Part shown: positions 1 through 7,659 of the stretch, piece by piece
How positions within the stretch are numbered: the first letter of the stretch is position 1
Layout of the letters: every line of letters starts with the position of its first letter
DNA from: Arthrobacter sp042667405
GTDB taxonomy: Bacteria > Actinomycetota > Actinomycetes > Actinomycetales > Micrococcaceae
NCBI RefSeq assembly: GCF_042667405.1
Contig: NZ_JBHVAL010000009.1
Location: 1 to 64,000, forward strand
Reading direction: 5' to 3'
DNA: 64,000 nucleotides
Position numbers and translations under genes: made by a program
The notes under the pieces: model-generated
The model's input: only the letters and a program-made list of their open reading frames with translations
What the model was told of the DNA's origin: nothing
Database searches by the model: none

Positions 1-2
1 AC

Positions 3-170
3 GGAGTCGTCTGGCGGTACCCCTGTCTGTTCCACGAAACCTGGTTAAATTTCTTCGTGGCCGGGCACCTGCGGTACATGGGTGTCGCTGCCGCGGTGGA
101 CATGGCCACACGCGGCATCGCGACTCTCGAAGAATACTTCGGGCTTGAGGCAGCGCCTGACTACCTCTAG
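3..170 (+). CDS. C-terminal end of an unidentified protein (left edge)
   Basis: An open frame enters from the left edge and ends at the TAG at 168-170, giving 55 residues rich in aromatic amino acids and ending in APDYL. I do not recognise the family. It converges on glmM, leaving only six bases between the two stop codons. Codon choice (mostly G or C in third position) looks like a real gene of this genome. No function is proposed. Confidence 0.5.
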   Translation, partial: GVVWRYPCLFHETWLNFFVAGHLRYMGVAAAVDMATRGIATLEEYFGLEAAPDYL

Positions 171-176
171 TTCTAC

Positions 177-1541
177 CTAGACGGCCATCTCGCTGGAAGC
201 GCCCAAGCGCTCCTTGACCACGGCTGCGAGTTCCGTGCAGATGCGCTCGGCGGTTTCCATGTCTGCGGCTTCCACCATCACGCGGACCAGTGCTTCCGTG
301 CCCGAGGGGCGGAGCAGCACCCTGCCGGTCTCGCCGAGTTCCAGCTCAGCCGCGGCAACAGCGGCCGCCACGCCCTCGTCAGTTGCGGCGCGGGCCTTGT
401 CGACACCCTTGACGTTGATCATGAGCTGCGGGAGCTTGGTCATCACGCCGGCAAGGTCCTGAAGGGAGCGCCCGGTAAGTGCCACCTGCGCTGCAAGCTG
501 CAGGCCGGTCAGGACTCCGTCGCCCGTGGTGGCGTAATCGGAGAAGATCACGTGACCGGACTGTTCGCCGCCCAGGTTGTAACCGCCGTCGCGCATTTCC
601 TCCAGTACGTAACGGTCACCAACACCGGTTTCACGGATGGTGATGCCTGCGTCGCGGAGGGCGATCTTGAGGCCGAGGTTGCTCATGACCGTGGCAACCA
701 GGATGTCGTCCTTGAGTTTGCCGGCATTCTTGAGGGCCAGCGCCAGGATCGCCATGATCTGGTCGCCGTCCACTTCGTTGCCTTCATGGTCGACAGCCAG
801 GCAGCGGTCAGCATCGCCGTCGTGTGCTACGCCAAGGTCCGCGCCGTGCTTGACGACGGCTTCCTTCAGCGGACCAAGGTGGGTTGAACCCACGCCCTCG
901 TTGATGTTCAGGCCGTCAGGCTCGGCACCGATCACCACAACGTCCGCGCCGGCGTCCTTGAACACCTGGGGCGAGCAACCACTTGCGGCGCCGTGCGCGC
1001 AGTCCAGCACCACTTTGAGGCCGTCCAGGCGCTTCGGGAGTGTGCGGAGCAGGTGCACGATGTAGCGGTCCTCGGCGTCCGAGAAGCGTTGGATGCGTCC
1101 GACGTCGGCGCCAACGGGCCGCTGCGGCTCTTTGCCCAGCTGCGCCTCGATAGCGTCCTCGACGTCGTCGGGCAGCTTCTGGCCGCCCCGTGCGAAGAAC
1201 TTGATTCCGTTGTCCGGCGCAGGATTGTGGGAGGCGGACAGCATGACGCCGAAGTCGGCGTCGAGGTCTGCCACCAGGTACGCCGCGGCCGGGGTGGGAA
1301 GGACACCGGCGTCGTAGACGTCGATACCGGAGCTGGAAAGCCCGGCCTCCACGGCGGCGGCGAGGAATTCACCACTGGCCCTGGGGTCCCTGGCGACTAC
1401 CGCCCGGGGCCGTTTTCCATCCGTCGCACGGTCATGGCCGAGTACGACGGCGGCCGCCTGCGCGAGCTGCATAGCCAGTTCGGCGGTGAGTAATCCGTTC
1501 GCGAGACCGCGCACGCCATCTGTTCCAAATAATCTAGACAT
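177..1541 (-). CDS. glmM: phosphoglucosamine mutase GlmM
   Basis: Converts glucosamine-6-phosphate to glucosamine-1-phosphate in the cytoplasm, feeding UDP-GlcNAc and peptidoglycan synthesis. The 454-residue protein begins MSRLFGTDGVRG, the usual GlmM start. It has the phosphoserine loop SASHNP (active Ser about 104), the metal loop DGDADR (241-246), a GGEQSGH sugar-binding loop and a C-terminal RPSGTE phosphate-binding motif. The frame extends eight codons further upstream to a GTG at 1565, but family alignment favours the ATG at 1541. Lying downstream of rplM-rpsI is the usual actinobacterial order. A hairpin at 1634-1670 separates it from rpsI, so it may have partly independent expression. 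Confidence 0.96.
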   Translation of the reverse strand: MSRLFGTDGVRGLANGLLTAELAMQLAQAAAVVLGHDRATDGKRPRAVVARDPRASGEFLAAAVEAGLSSSGIDVYDAGVLPTPAAAYLVADLDADFGVMLSASHNPAPDNGIKFFARGGQKLPDDVEDAIEAQLGKEPQRPVGADVGRIQRFSDAEDRYIVHLLRTLPKRLDGLKVVLDCAHGAASGCSPQVFKDAGADVVVIGAEPDGLNINEGVGSTHLGPLKEAVVKHGADLGVAHDGDADRCLAVDHEGNEVDGDQIMAILALALKNAGKLKDDILVATVMSNLGLKIALRDAGITIRETGVGDRYVLEEMRDGGYNLGGEQSGHVIFSDYATTGDGVLTGLQLAAQVALTGRSLQDLAGVMTKLPQLMINVKGVDKARAATDEGVAAAVAAAELELGETGRVLLRPSGTEALVRVMVEAADMETAERICTELAAVVKERLGASSEMAV

Positions 1542-1633
1542 CGGGTCAAGTTTAGACGACGCCACGGCACCAGCTGTTCATGGGGTCGTTGACGCGCCCG
1601 TCCTGGCTCACCGCCAAGGGTTGGTTAAACGAC

Positions 1634-1670
1634 GGAAGCCCGCTCCACCAAAACGGTGGAACGGGCTTCC
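1634..1670 (-). terminator. hairpin between rpsI and glmM
   Basis: Two arms, 1634-1649 and 1655-1670, pair over 15 positions with one C/A mismatch around a five-base loop. It lies just after the rpsI stop in the direction of transcription. There is only a weak T-run (GTTTAA) beyond it, so it may be a partial terminator or an mRNA-stabilising structure rather than a full stop before glmM. Confidence 0.7.
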
Positions 1671-1700
1671 GATACCCCACAAATGATGGGGCGAAGCGAA

Positions 1701-2210
1701 TTAACGCTTGGAGTACTGCTGAGCCTTGCGTGCCTTCTTGAGACCGGCCTTCTTACGCTCGATGACGCGGGCGTCACGAGTCAGGAAGCCAGCCTTCTTG
1801 AGGGTGGCGCGGTTGTTCTCGACGTCGATCTCGTTCAGCGAACGGGCGATGCCGAGGCGCAGTGCACCAGCCTGGCCGGAGGGGCCACCGCCGTGGATGC
1901 GGGCGATGACGTCGTAAGCACCTTCGAGGTCAAGAACGCGGAACGGTTCGTTGACATCCTGCTGGTGCAGCTTGTTCGGGAAGTAGTTGGCCAGCTCGCG
2001 GCCGTTGATGATCCACTTGCCGGAACCCGGAACAACGCGAACGCGTGCGACGGCTTCCTTGCGGCGGCCAACAGCTGCACCGGCAACGGTCAGTGCCGGG
2101 CGCTCCTTCTTGGGAGCATCTTCAGCAGCGGCGCTGCTTTCAGAGGTGTAGCTGGTGAGGTTTTCCTCAGCCTCGACGGCTTCGGCGGTCAGTTCTTCGT
2201 TCTGAGCCAC
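1701..2210 (-). CDS. rpsI: 30S ribosomal protein S9
   Basis: Small-subunit head protein whose C-terminal tail reaches the P-site tRNA. Of 169 residues, roughly the first 40 are an acidic, Ala/Glu/Ser-rich extension not found in short S9 proteins. The conserved domain then starts at GRRKEAVARVRV, and the tail ends in the invariant basic SKR. The start codon is GTG, preceded by an AAGGAG-like site. It follows rplM by 38 bases, the almost universal rplM-rpsI pair. Confidence 0.97.
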   Translation of the reverse strand: MAQNEELTAEAVEAEENLTSYTSESSAAAEDAPKKERPALTVAGAAVGRRKEAVARVRVVPGSGKWIINGRELANYFPNKLHQQDVNEPFRVLDLEGAYDVIARIHGGGPSGQAGALRLGIARSLNEIDVENNRATLKKAGFLTRDARVIERKKAGLKKARKAQQYSKR

Positions 2211-2248
2211 GGTTCTCCTTGTAATGAAAAGTTGGTTGGTGGCCAGGA

Positions 2249-2692
2249 CTACTGGGCGACCTGGGTGATTTCGAAAGTCTTCGGCTGCTGTGCAGCGTGG
2301 GGGTGCTCGGAGCCTGCGTAGACCTTGAGCTTGCCCAGCTGCTGAGCTGCCAGGGAGTTCTTGGGGAGCATGCCCTTGATGGCCTTCTCAACAGCGCGAA
2401 CCGGGTTGGATTCCAGCAGCTCGGCGTAGTTGACGGAGGTCAGGCCGCCCGGGTAACCGGAGTGGCGGTAAGCGCGCTTCTGCTCCAGCTTGGCGCCGGT
2501 GAGGGCAACCTTTTCAGCGTTGATGATGATGACGAAGTCGCCCATGTCCATGTGGGACGCATAGGTCGGCTTGTGCTTTCCGCGCAGCAGTGTTGCGGTC
2601 TGGCTGGCAAGACGACCAAGGACAACGTCGGTGGCGTCAATGACGTGCCACTGGCGGTTGATATCGCCGGGCTTCGGGGTGTACGTACGCAC
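2249..2692 (-). CDS. rplM: 50S ribosomal protein L13
   Basis: Early-assembly large-subunit protein. Its 147 residues match the normal length and include the conserved GRLAS, GDFVIIINAEK and GMLPKN blocks. The start is GTG at 2692, beginning MRTYTPKPGD. It is the first gene of rplM-rpsI(-glmM), with a candidate promoter about 210 bases upstream that leaves a long 5' leader. Confidence 0.97.
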   Translation of the reverse strand: MRTYTPKPGDINRQWHVIDATDVVLGRLASQTATLLRGKHKPTYASHMDMGDFVIIINAEKVALTGAKLEQKRAYRHSGYPGGLTSVNYAELLESNPVRAVEKAIKGMLPKNSLAAQQLGKLKVYAGSEHPHAAQQPKTFEITQVAQ

Positions 2693-2901
2693 GGTTTTGC
2701 CTCGTTCTTGTTCTGGCGTTCATGTTTTAGGCGACACGCAGTGAGTCGTGTACCTACTATGTATGCGCTACCGGAGCAGAGGTGAGGGCTCTATGTACCA
2801 GTTGTCCCAAGATCTCGAAATGCCTCCGGAGTTAGCGATCCTGCAACTGGATCCCCCTGAAGGCATGTGTCATCGAGATAGGACACGCACAACGACTCTA
2901 A

Positions 2902-2931
2902 ACAATACCGGTAACGGGCCTCCCGGGTCAA
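2902..2931 (-). promoter_or_regulatory. candidate promoter for rplM-rpsI
   Basis: On the minus strand a TTGACC box (2926-2931) and a TATTGT box (2902-2907) are separated by 18 bases. Both are close to the sigma-70-type consensus and face rplM. The predicted leader of about 200 bases is long for a ribosomal protein gene. No experiment supports this; it rests on box similarity and position in the divergent gap between rplM and the prepilin peptidase gene. Confidence 0.5.
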
Positions 2932-2979
2932 AATGGGGTTACCGCACCTGGGGGTACCTGTGTTAATGAGGGAGAGCAC

Positions 2980-3624
2980 GTGACTGACGGACTTGCCATG
3001 CCGCTCCTGCTGGCGCTTGCCGGCTTGCTGCTCAGCCCCTTGTGCGAGTTGCTCATCGCCCGCTCGCTGCCGCGGCTCGGCGGCCTCCCTCCCCTTAAGG
3101 TACGGATTACGACGGCGGCGCTCACCGCATTGCTCTTCGCTTTGCTTGGGTGGCGGTTTGGAATGGCGGCGGAATTGCCGGCCTTTCTTTTATTGGCACT
3201 TTTAGGCGTTCAACTTTCCCGCATTGATTTCACGCTTCATTTGCTCCCAAACCCCCTTGTCCTGGTCCTTCTTGCCGGCGCCTTGGGACTCCTGGCGCTG
3301 TCTTCCGTGCTCGATCCGGGCTGGGTTGACCTGCTCCGGGCACTCGCCGGAGGCTTCATACTCTTCGTTGGCTACCTGATTTTGGGACTTATTTCGCCGG
3401 GAGCCCTCGGAATGGGCGATGTGAAGCTCGCCGCACCACTTGGAATGTACTTGGGCTACTTGGGATGGCAGCAAGTACTCTTCGGAGGATTGCTGGGATT
3501 CGTGGTGGGCGGGGTGCTGACGGTGCTGATGTTACGGCTGGGATCCGCGGAAAAGCGCGTCGAAACCGCCCACGGCCCCGCAATGGTCCTCGCGGCCTTT
3601 GGCGTAATTCTCGCCCTGCACTGA
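2980..3624 (+). CDS. prepilin peptidase (TadV/CpaA type, A24 family)
   Basis: Integral membrane aspartic protease expected to cleave the Flp prepilin and the TadE-type pseudopilins encoded downstream. The 214 residues are almost entirely hydrophobic segments. The two A24 catalytic aspartates are visible: one in RIDFTLHLLPN (about residue 82) and one in the GMGDVKLA motif (about residue 147). There is no sign of the cysteine-rich methylase domain of bifunctional enzymes. Start is GTG at 2980 with GGGAGAG just upstream. As the first gene of the tad locus it fits well. Confidence 0.9.
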   Translation: MTDGLAMPLLLALAGLLLSPLCELLIARSLPRLGGLPPLKVRITTAALTALLFALLGWRFGMAAELPAFLLLALLGVQLSRIDFTLHLLPNPLVLVLLAGALGLLALSSVLDPGWVDLLRALAGGFILFVGYLILGLISPGALGMGDVKLAAPLGMYLGYLGWQQVLFGGLLGFVVGGVLTVLMLRLGSAEKRVETAHGPAMVLAAFGVILALH

Positions 3625-3943
3625 GCCCGGCCAAGTACGTGCTTTGCTCCCTTCAAGGGCGCCTTCAGAATAGTAAGCCTCCTGCTGAAACCAGGTAGTT
3701 CCCCCTTGTTCAGCCACCAAAACTGAGTACTTCACTCCCCCGCGCTTGCGGGGCAAGTAATGCGTGCCCGAATAAATCGAGTACGGCTACGCATTGTGGC
3801 TTTTGACGTGGCTGCGCAATTCTTATGTCATCGAATTCCGAACGGGCAAGCGATAACAGCCCTTCGAGCTCCGATAAATCTACACTCTCGCAATAACCAT
3901 TCATTACCCTCAAACAAATTCATTATCTGGGAAGGATTTTCCA
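3625..3943 (+). other. non-coding gap before flp
   Basis: These 319 bases hold no convincing gene. They are more AT-rich than the flanks towards flp and include a short GC hairpin at 3738-3753 (CCCCGC, four-base loop, GCGGGG) without a T-run. The position suggests that flp has its own promoter here, as expected for the most abundant pilus subunit. I could not find a well-spaced pair of promoter boxes; the TTGACG at 3803-3808 has no good partner. Confidence 0.4.
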
Positions 3944-4132
3944 ATGTCTGCTTTCATGATCAACACCATCGCTTTCATCGCCGGCGTCAAGGACCGCTTC
4001 ACCAAGGAAGAGAAGGGCGCGACGATGGTTGAATACGGCCTGATCGTCGCCGCCATTGCAGTGGTCGTAGGTGTCGCAGCCGTAGCACTCGGCGGCAGGG
4101 TCAGCCTTCTGTTCGGCGGCATCCTCCCGTAG
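3944..4132 (+). CDS. flp: Flp family type IVb pilin
   Basis: Major subunit of the tight-adherence pilus. It has 62 residues: a short basic leader ending KEEKG, then ATMVEYGLIVAAIAVVV. This gives the Flp signature of cleavage after Gly with Glu and Tyr at mature positions 5 and 6, followed by one hydrophobic helix. A GAAGGA ribosome-binding site sits upstream. It is followed by a hairpin before tadE, consistent with extra transcripts of the pilin alone. Confidence 0.93.
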   Translation: MSAFMINTIAFIAGVKDRFTKEEKGATMVEYGLIVAAIAVVVGVAAVALGGRVSLLFGGILP

Positions 4133-4146
4133 TTCCGGCCTGCGAC

Positions 4147-4186
4147 GTGGTTGGTCGCGGCTGCCGCTTGGCAACCACGACCAACC
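4147..4186 (+). terminator. hairpin with two alternative stems after flp
   Basis: GGTTGGTCG (4149-4157) pairs with CGACCAACC (4178-4186). Alternatively GTGGTTG (4147-4153) pairs with CAACCAC (4172-4178). The two pairings exclude each other. A weak T-containing stretch follows. It probably acts as a partial terminator or 3' stabiliser that lets the pilin mRNA exceed the tadE-tadC message. Confidence 0.55.
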
Positions 4187-4229
4187 CGTTGCTTTAAAGA
4201 CACACTCTGTTGGGATCTGGGACCGGGAG

Positions 4230-4628
4230 ATGGACGTGAAATCCACAACGAATGAGCGTGGCGCTGCGGCCGTGGAATTGGCCCTCATACTGCCACTCTT
4301 GCTGCTAATCCTGTTCGGAATCATGGAATTTGGACGTGCCTTCAACGTCCAGGTTTCCCTTACGCAGGCTGCCCGCGAGGGTGCCCGCTATGCCGCGGTG
4401 CACTATCAGGACGGTGGACTAAACGTCTCCGGAGCGGCGTTGAATGCAGCGCCGGCCTTGGATGGACTCGGGGTCACCGTCACTGACAACGCTTCGAGTT
4501 GCGCTCCAGGATCCAACGTGAACGTAACAACCAGCGTGTCGCTGCCGTCGATGACCGGCTTCCTTGATGGCATCGGCATCTTTCCCCTCAACCTTTCCGG
4601 AGTGGCGGTGATGAGATGCGGCGGCTGA
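4230..4628 (+). CDS. tadE: TadE-like pseudopilin
   Basis: Minor pilin-like protein of the tad machinery. In 132 residues, a short leader ends NERG, then AAAVELALILPLLLLILFGI. This keeps Glu at mature position 5 and the long hydrophobic helix of TadE, followed by FGRAFNVQVSLTQAAREGAR, typical of the family. Two cysteines in the extracellular part could form a disulfide. Its last 13 bases overlap the next gene, implying translational coupling. Confidence 0.87.
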   Translation: MDVKSTTNERGAAAVELALILPLLLLILFGIMEFGRAFNVQVSLTQAAREGARYAAVHYQDGGLNVSGAALNAAPALDGLGVTVTDNASSCAPGSNVNVTTSVSLPSMTGFLDGIGIFPLNLSGVAVMRCGG

Positions 4629-5641
4629 CCAGGGTCTTTAAGCGGGCCTGCGGGTCCTCTGACGAACGCGGCGCATCCACTGTCATCGTTGCCGTGCTCA
4701 TGGTGGCGCTTCTCGGATTTGCCGCCTTGGCTGTAGACGTGGGAGCTGTTTATGCCGAAAAAGCGCAACTCCAGAATGGCGCGGACGCCGCCGCGCTGGC
4801 CATCGCAACCGACTGTGCCAAGGGCAGCTGCGGAAGCACGACGTCCACGGGCAATCAGTTTGCCAACAGCAACGCAAATGACAACAGCAGCGGCGCTTCA
4901 GTCTCGTTTCCCGCTGCAACTACCGTCCGGGTGGTAACCAACGCGCGGGACACGAGTGGGCAGAACAGTTTGTCACTGTACTTCGCCCAGGTCCTCGGAT
5001 TTGAAACAGCTTCAGTGGGCGCCTCTGCGGAAGCTTCCTGGGGAGCTCCGTCCAGTGCCACCACCCTGCCGTGGACTGTCAGCGAATGTGTTTTCAAGAA
5101 ATATCTATCTCCGGCCCAGCTGGCCTCGCTGAACTCCACAGGTAACTTTTCCGGAGATCCCATCCCAACCCACGTGACGCTTCGCTATGACACGAATGCT
5201 CCCACAGTAGGTGGATGCGCCGCACAGAACGGCTACCAACCCGGTGGCTTCGGCTGGCTGCAAACCACGTCTGCGTGTTCAACAGATATCAACGTCGGCG
5301 CGGTAGTCCAGGGACAACCCGGCAACCATTTTCCCAATGGCCCCACCTGCAATACGGTGCTGGCCCACATCATGGACGAACCCGCATTGATTCCGCTTTT
5401 CAAGACAGCGGCTCAAAACGGAAACAAAACAAAGTACACGCTCGTCGGATTCGCAGCATTCCAGGTGACCGGGTACAAGTTCGACGGGGGCCAGAAGCTG
5501 GACCCCGCAGCGCCCAACTGCACCGGTAATTGCAGGGCACTACAGGGGTATTTCTCCCGTTTCGTGTCGCTCGAAGAGGGTTCCCAAGTTTCGGGTGGCA
5601 TTCCCAACTATGGAGCGTCGGTGGTAACGCTCACCGAATAG
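4616..5641 (+). CDS. TadG-like pilus-associated protein
   Basis: 341 residues. After DERGASTVIVAVLMVAL, a hydrophobic segment (about 22-42) leads into DVGAVYAEKAQLQNGADAAAL, the hallmark of the TadG/'putative Flp pilus-assembly TadE/G-like' N-terminal domain. The rest is a Ser/Thr/Gly/Asn-rich extracellular domain with eight or more cysteines. Position 5 of the processed helix is Ile instead of Glu, so cleavage by the prepilin peptidase is uncertain. It overlaps tadE and is followed at its stop codon by a small hairpin. Confidence 0.82.
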   Translation: MRRLTRVFKRACGSSDERGASTVIVAVLMVALLGFAALAVDVGAVYAEKAQLQNGADAAALAIATDCAKGSCGSTTSTGNQFANSNANDNSSGASVSFPAATTVRVVTNARDTSGQNSLSLYFAQVLGFETASVGASAEASWGAPSSATTLPWTVSECVFKKYLSPAQLASLNSTGNFSGDPIPTHVTLRYDTNAPTVGGCAAQNGYQPGGFGWLQTTSACSTDINVGAVVQGQPGNHFPNGPTCNTVLAHIMDEPALIPLFKTAAQNGNKTKYTLVGFAAFQVTGYKFDGGQKLDPAAPNCTGNCRALQGYFSRFVSLEEGSQVSGGIPNYGASVVTLTE

Positions 5642-5657
5642 GCGCTCCCTGAGCGCC
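5641..5657 (+). terminator. small hairpin between tadG-like gene and cpaB
   Basis: GGCGCTC and GAGCGCC pair perfectly around three bases, beginning on the last base of the upstream stop codon. No T-run follows, so it more likely tunes mRNA stability or separates pilin-like genes from assembly genes than ends transcription. Confidence 0.45.
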
Positions 5658-5695
5658 TGCCACCAATCTCACGAGAACTCGAAGGGAGTTACCAA

Positions 5696-6463
5696 GTGAA
5701 AACACGCCTACTGGGAGGCATTGCCGCACTGCTGTTGGCAGTCATAGGCACCGTATTGCTGGTCACCTATGTACAGGGAGCAGACAAGCGGGCGCAGCAA
5801 GGGCTTGATCCCGTAAACGTACTTATCGTCAAAGAACATATTGCAGCCGGCACCAAGGCCGAGGACTTAGGGTCCAAGGTCAAGATTGAGACGTTGCCGC
5901 AATCCGCTGTCGCACCCGGAACCGTGAGCGCCTTGGCCGATCAAAAGGGCAAGGTCACATCCGCGGATCTTCAGCCAGGCGAACAACTGTTGGAACTGAA
6001 AATGGTGAGCCCAAAGGATCTGGTTCCAGGAACCGTCCCAGTCCCGGAGGGTCTGCAGGAAACAACCTTCGTACTGGCCCCGGAACGCATGCTCGGCGGC
6101 AGAATAGAGGCCGGCGACACGGTGACGGTTTTTGCTTCGTTCAAGCTGGACGATCCCGTACCTGCAGGCGCGAATCTTCCCGCGAACCTGACAGGTTGGA
6201 AGAACTTCACAGAATTGCTGTACCACGATGTCTTGGTGACGGCCGTTCAGCAGGCCGCTCCAGACACCGAAAAATCAGGTGGAACGGACAAAGCAGTTGC
6301 CCTTCCCAATGGCTCAGCCTATGTAACTGTGGCACTAAGCGACGCCAATGCAACGAAGATGGTCTTCGGCTCGGAATTCGGCACTTTGTGGCTCTCCAAG
6401 CAGACGGACAAGACGGCGAAGAGCGACCCGCCGACGACAACTTTCGGAGGGCTGGTCCAATGA
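5696..6463 (+). CDS. cpaB: Flp pilus assembly protein CpaB/RcpC (SAF domain)
   Basis: 255 residues with an N-terminal membrane helix (about 7-27), then a SAF-like domain around VLIVKEHIAAGTKAEDLGSK and an RcpC/CpaB region containing GGRIEAGDTVTVFASF. In proteobacteria CpaB works with the outer-membrane secretin; here it probably acts at the cell wall. Start is GTG at 5696 with AAGGGAG eight bases upstream. Its stop overlaps the start of cpaE (ATGA). Confidence 0.86.
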   Translation: MKTRLLGGIAALLLAVIGTVLLVTYVQGADKRAQQGLDPVNVLIVKEHIAAGTKAEDLGSKVKIETLPQSAVAPGTVSALADQKGKVTSADLQPGEQLLELKMVSPKDLVPGTVPVPEGLQETTFVLAPERMLGGRIEAGDTVTVFASFKLDDPVPAGANLPANLTGWKNFTELLYHDVLVTAVQQAAPDTEKSGGTDKAVALPNGSAYVTVALSDANATKMVFGSEFGTLWLSKQTDKTAKSDPPTTTFGGLVQ

Positions 6464-7659
6464 GCCGCTTCGTAGCCATCACTGCTGTTCGCGAATTTGA
6501 AGGCCGCGTCCGCCAAGCAATCACAGGGGCCCTGCACGGTGACCTGCAGACCTTGTCTCCATCAGCCCTCCAATCAGGCACTGATGAAATCTTCAGTCAG
6601 CTGACGGGGGCGCCGCCCGAGGTGATGATCCTGGGTCCCGGAGTCAATCCTGACGATGCCTTCAAGCTGGCAACGGTGATGGACCTTCAATACCCGGAAA
6701 TAAGTCTCTTGATGGTTGCCGATCCCACTGCTGAGGTTGTGCTGAAAGCCATGCACGCAGGGGTCAGGGATGTCGTGGCACCTGAAGCGGAGGTGAATGA
6801 GCTTCGGGTACTTCTGGAGCGCGCGTGCTTGGCTGCGGCCAGCCGGCGACGTGGCATGCAGCCCGCCGCTGATTCCGGGCAGGAGCGGGGTCGGGTCATT
6901 GCCGTCATGTCGCCCAAGGGCGGCGTGGGGAAAACCACCGTAGCCACGAATCTCGCCATTGGGCTGGGAACCCTCGCACCGATGAGCGTGGTAATAGTCG
7001 ATCTCGACCTGCAGTTCGGTGACGTCGCTTCCGGTCTGATGCTGGAACCGGAACACTCCATCACTGAGGCTGTGCATGGAGCTGCGGCCCAAGACTCCAT
7101 GGTCCTCAAGGCGTTTCTGACCGTCCACCCGGCCGGAATCTATGCCCTGTGCGCACCCCGGAAGCCATCCGACTCGGATTACATCACTGCAGATCACGTC
7201 ACCCGGCTCCTCACCCAACTGGCCACGGAATTCAAGTACGTGGTGGTGGACACCGCACCTGGACTTGGCGAGCACTGCCTTGCCACCCTGGAATTGGCCA
7301 CCGACGGCGTGTGGGTTTGTGGGATGGACGTACCAAGCATCAGGGGTCTCCGAAAGAGTTTCAGCGTCCTGAAAGAGCTCCAACTTCTGCCACAGGGCCG
7401 ACATACTGTGTTGAATTTTGCGGATCGAAAGAGCGGTCTGTCTGTGCAGGACGTCGAGGCAACAATCGGAGTGCCCGTCGATACTGTGATACCGCGTTCA
7501 AGGACGCTCCCCTACTCCACCAACCGCGGCATTCCCGTGTTGCAAGGCACAGCCAGGGATACAGCTATTAAGGGCTTACGGAAGCTGGTTCAGCGCTTCG
7601 ACCCAAGGCTGGAGTCGGCGCCGCACAACAAGTTGCACCGAAGGGTGGTCGTCTCATGA
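6460..7659 (+). CDS. cpaE: CpaE/TadZ-like MinD-superfamily ATPase
   Basis: Localisation ATPase of the tad pilus. The true start is the ATG at 6460 (ATGA overlap with cpaB, CGGAGGG upstream), giving 399 residues; the open frame continues further upstream without meaning. Residues 1-130 resemble an atypical receiver domain. SPKGGVGKTT (151-160) is the deviant Walker A of ParA/MinD proteins, followed by VDLDLQFGD. The C-terminal half is a normal MinD-type fold with VVVDTAPG and CGMDVPSIRG. Confidence 0.9.
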   Translation: MSRFVAITAVREFEGRVRQAITGALHGDLQTLSPSALQSGTDEIFSQLTGAPPEVMILGPGVNPDDAFKLATVMDLQYPEISLLMVADPTAEVVLKAMHAGVRDVVAPEAEVNELRVLLERACLAAASRRRGMQPAADSGQERGRVIAVMSPKGGVGKTTVATNLAIGLGTLAPMSVVIVDLDLQFGDVASGLMLEPEHSITEAVHGAAAQDSMVLKAFLTVHPAGIYALCAPRKPSDSDYITADHVTRLLTQLATEFKYVVVDTAPGLGEHCLATLELATDGVWVCGMDVPSIRGLRKSFSVLKELQLLPQGRHTVLNFADRKSGLSVQDVEATIGVPVDTVIPRSRTLPYSTNRGIPVLQGTARDTAIKGLRKLVQRFDPRLESAPHNKLHRRVVVS

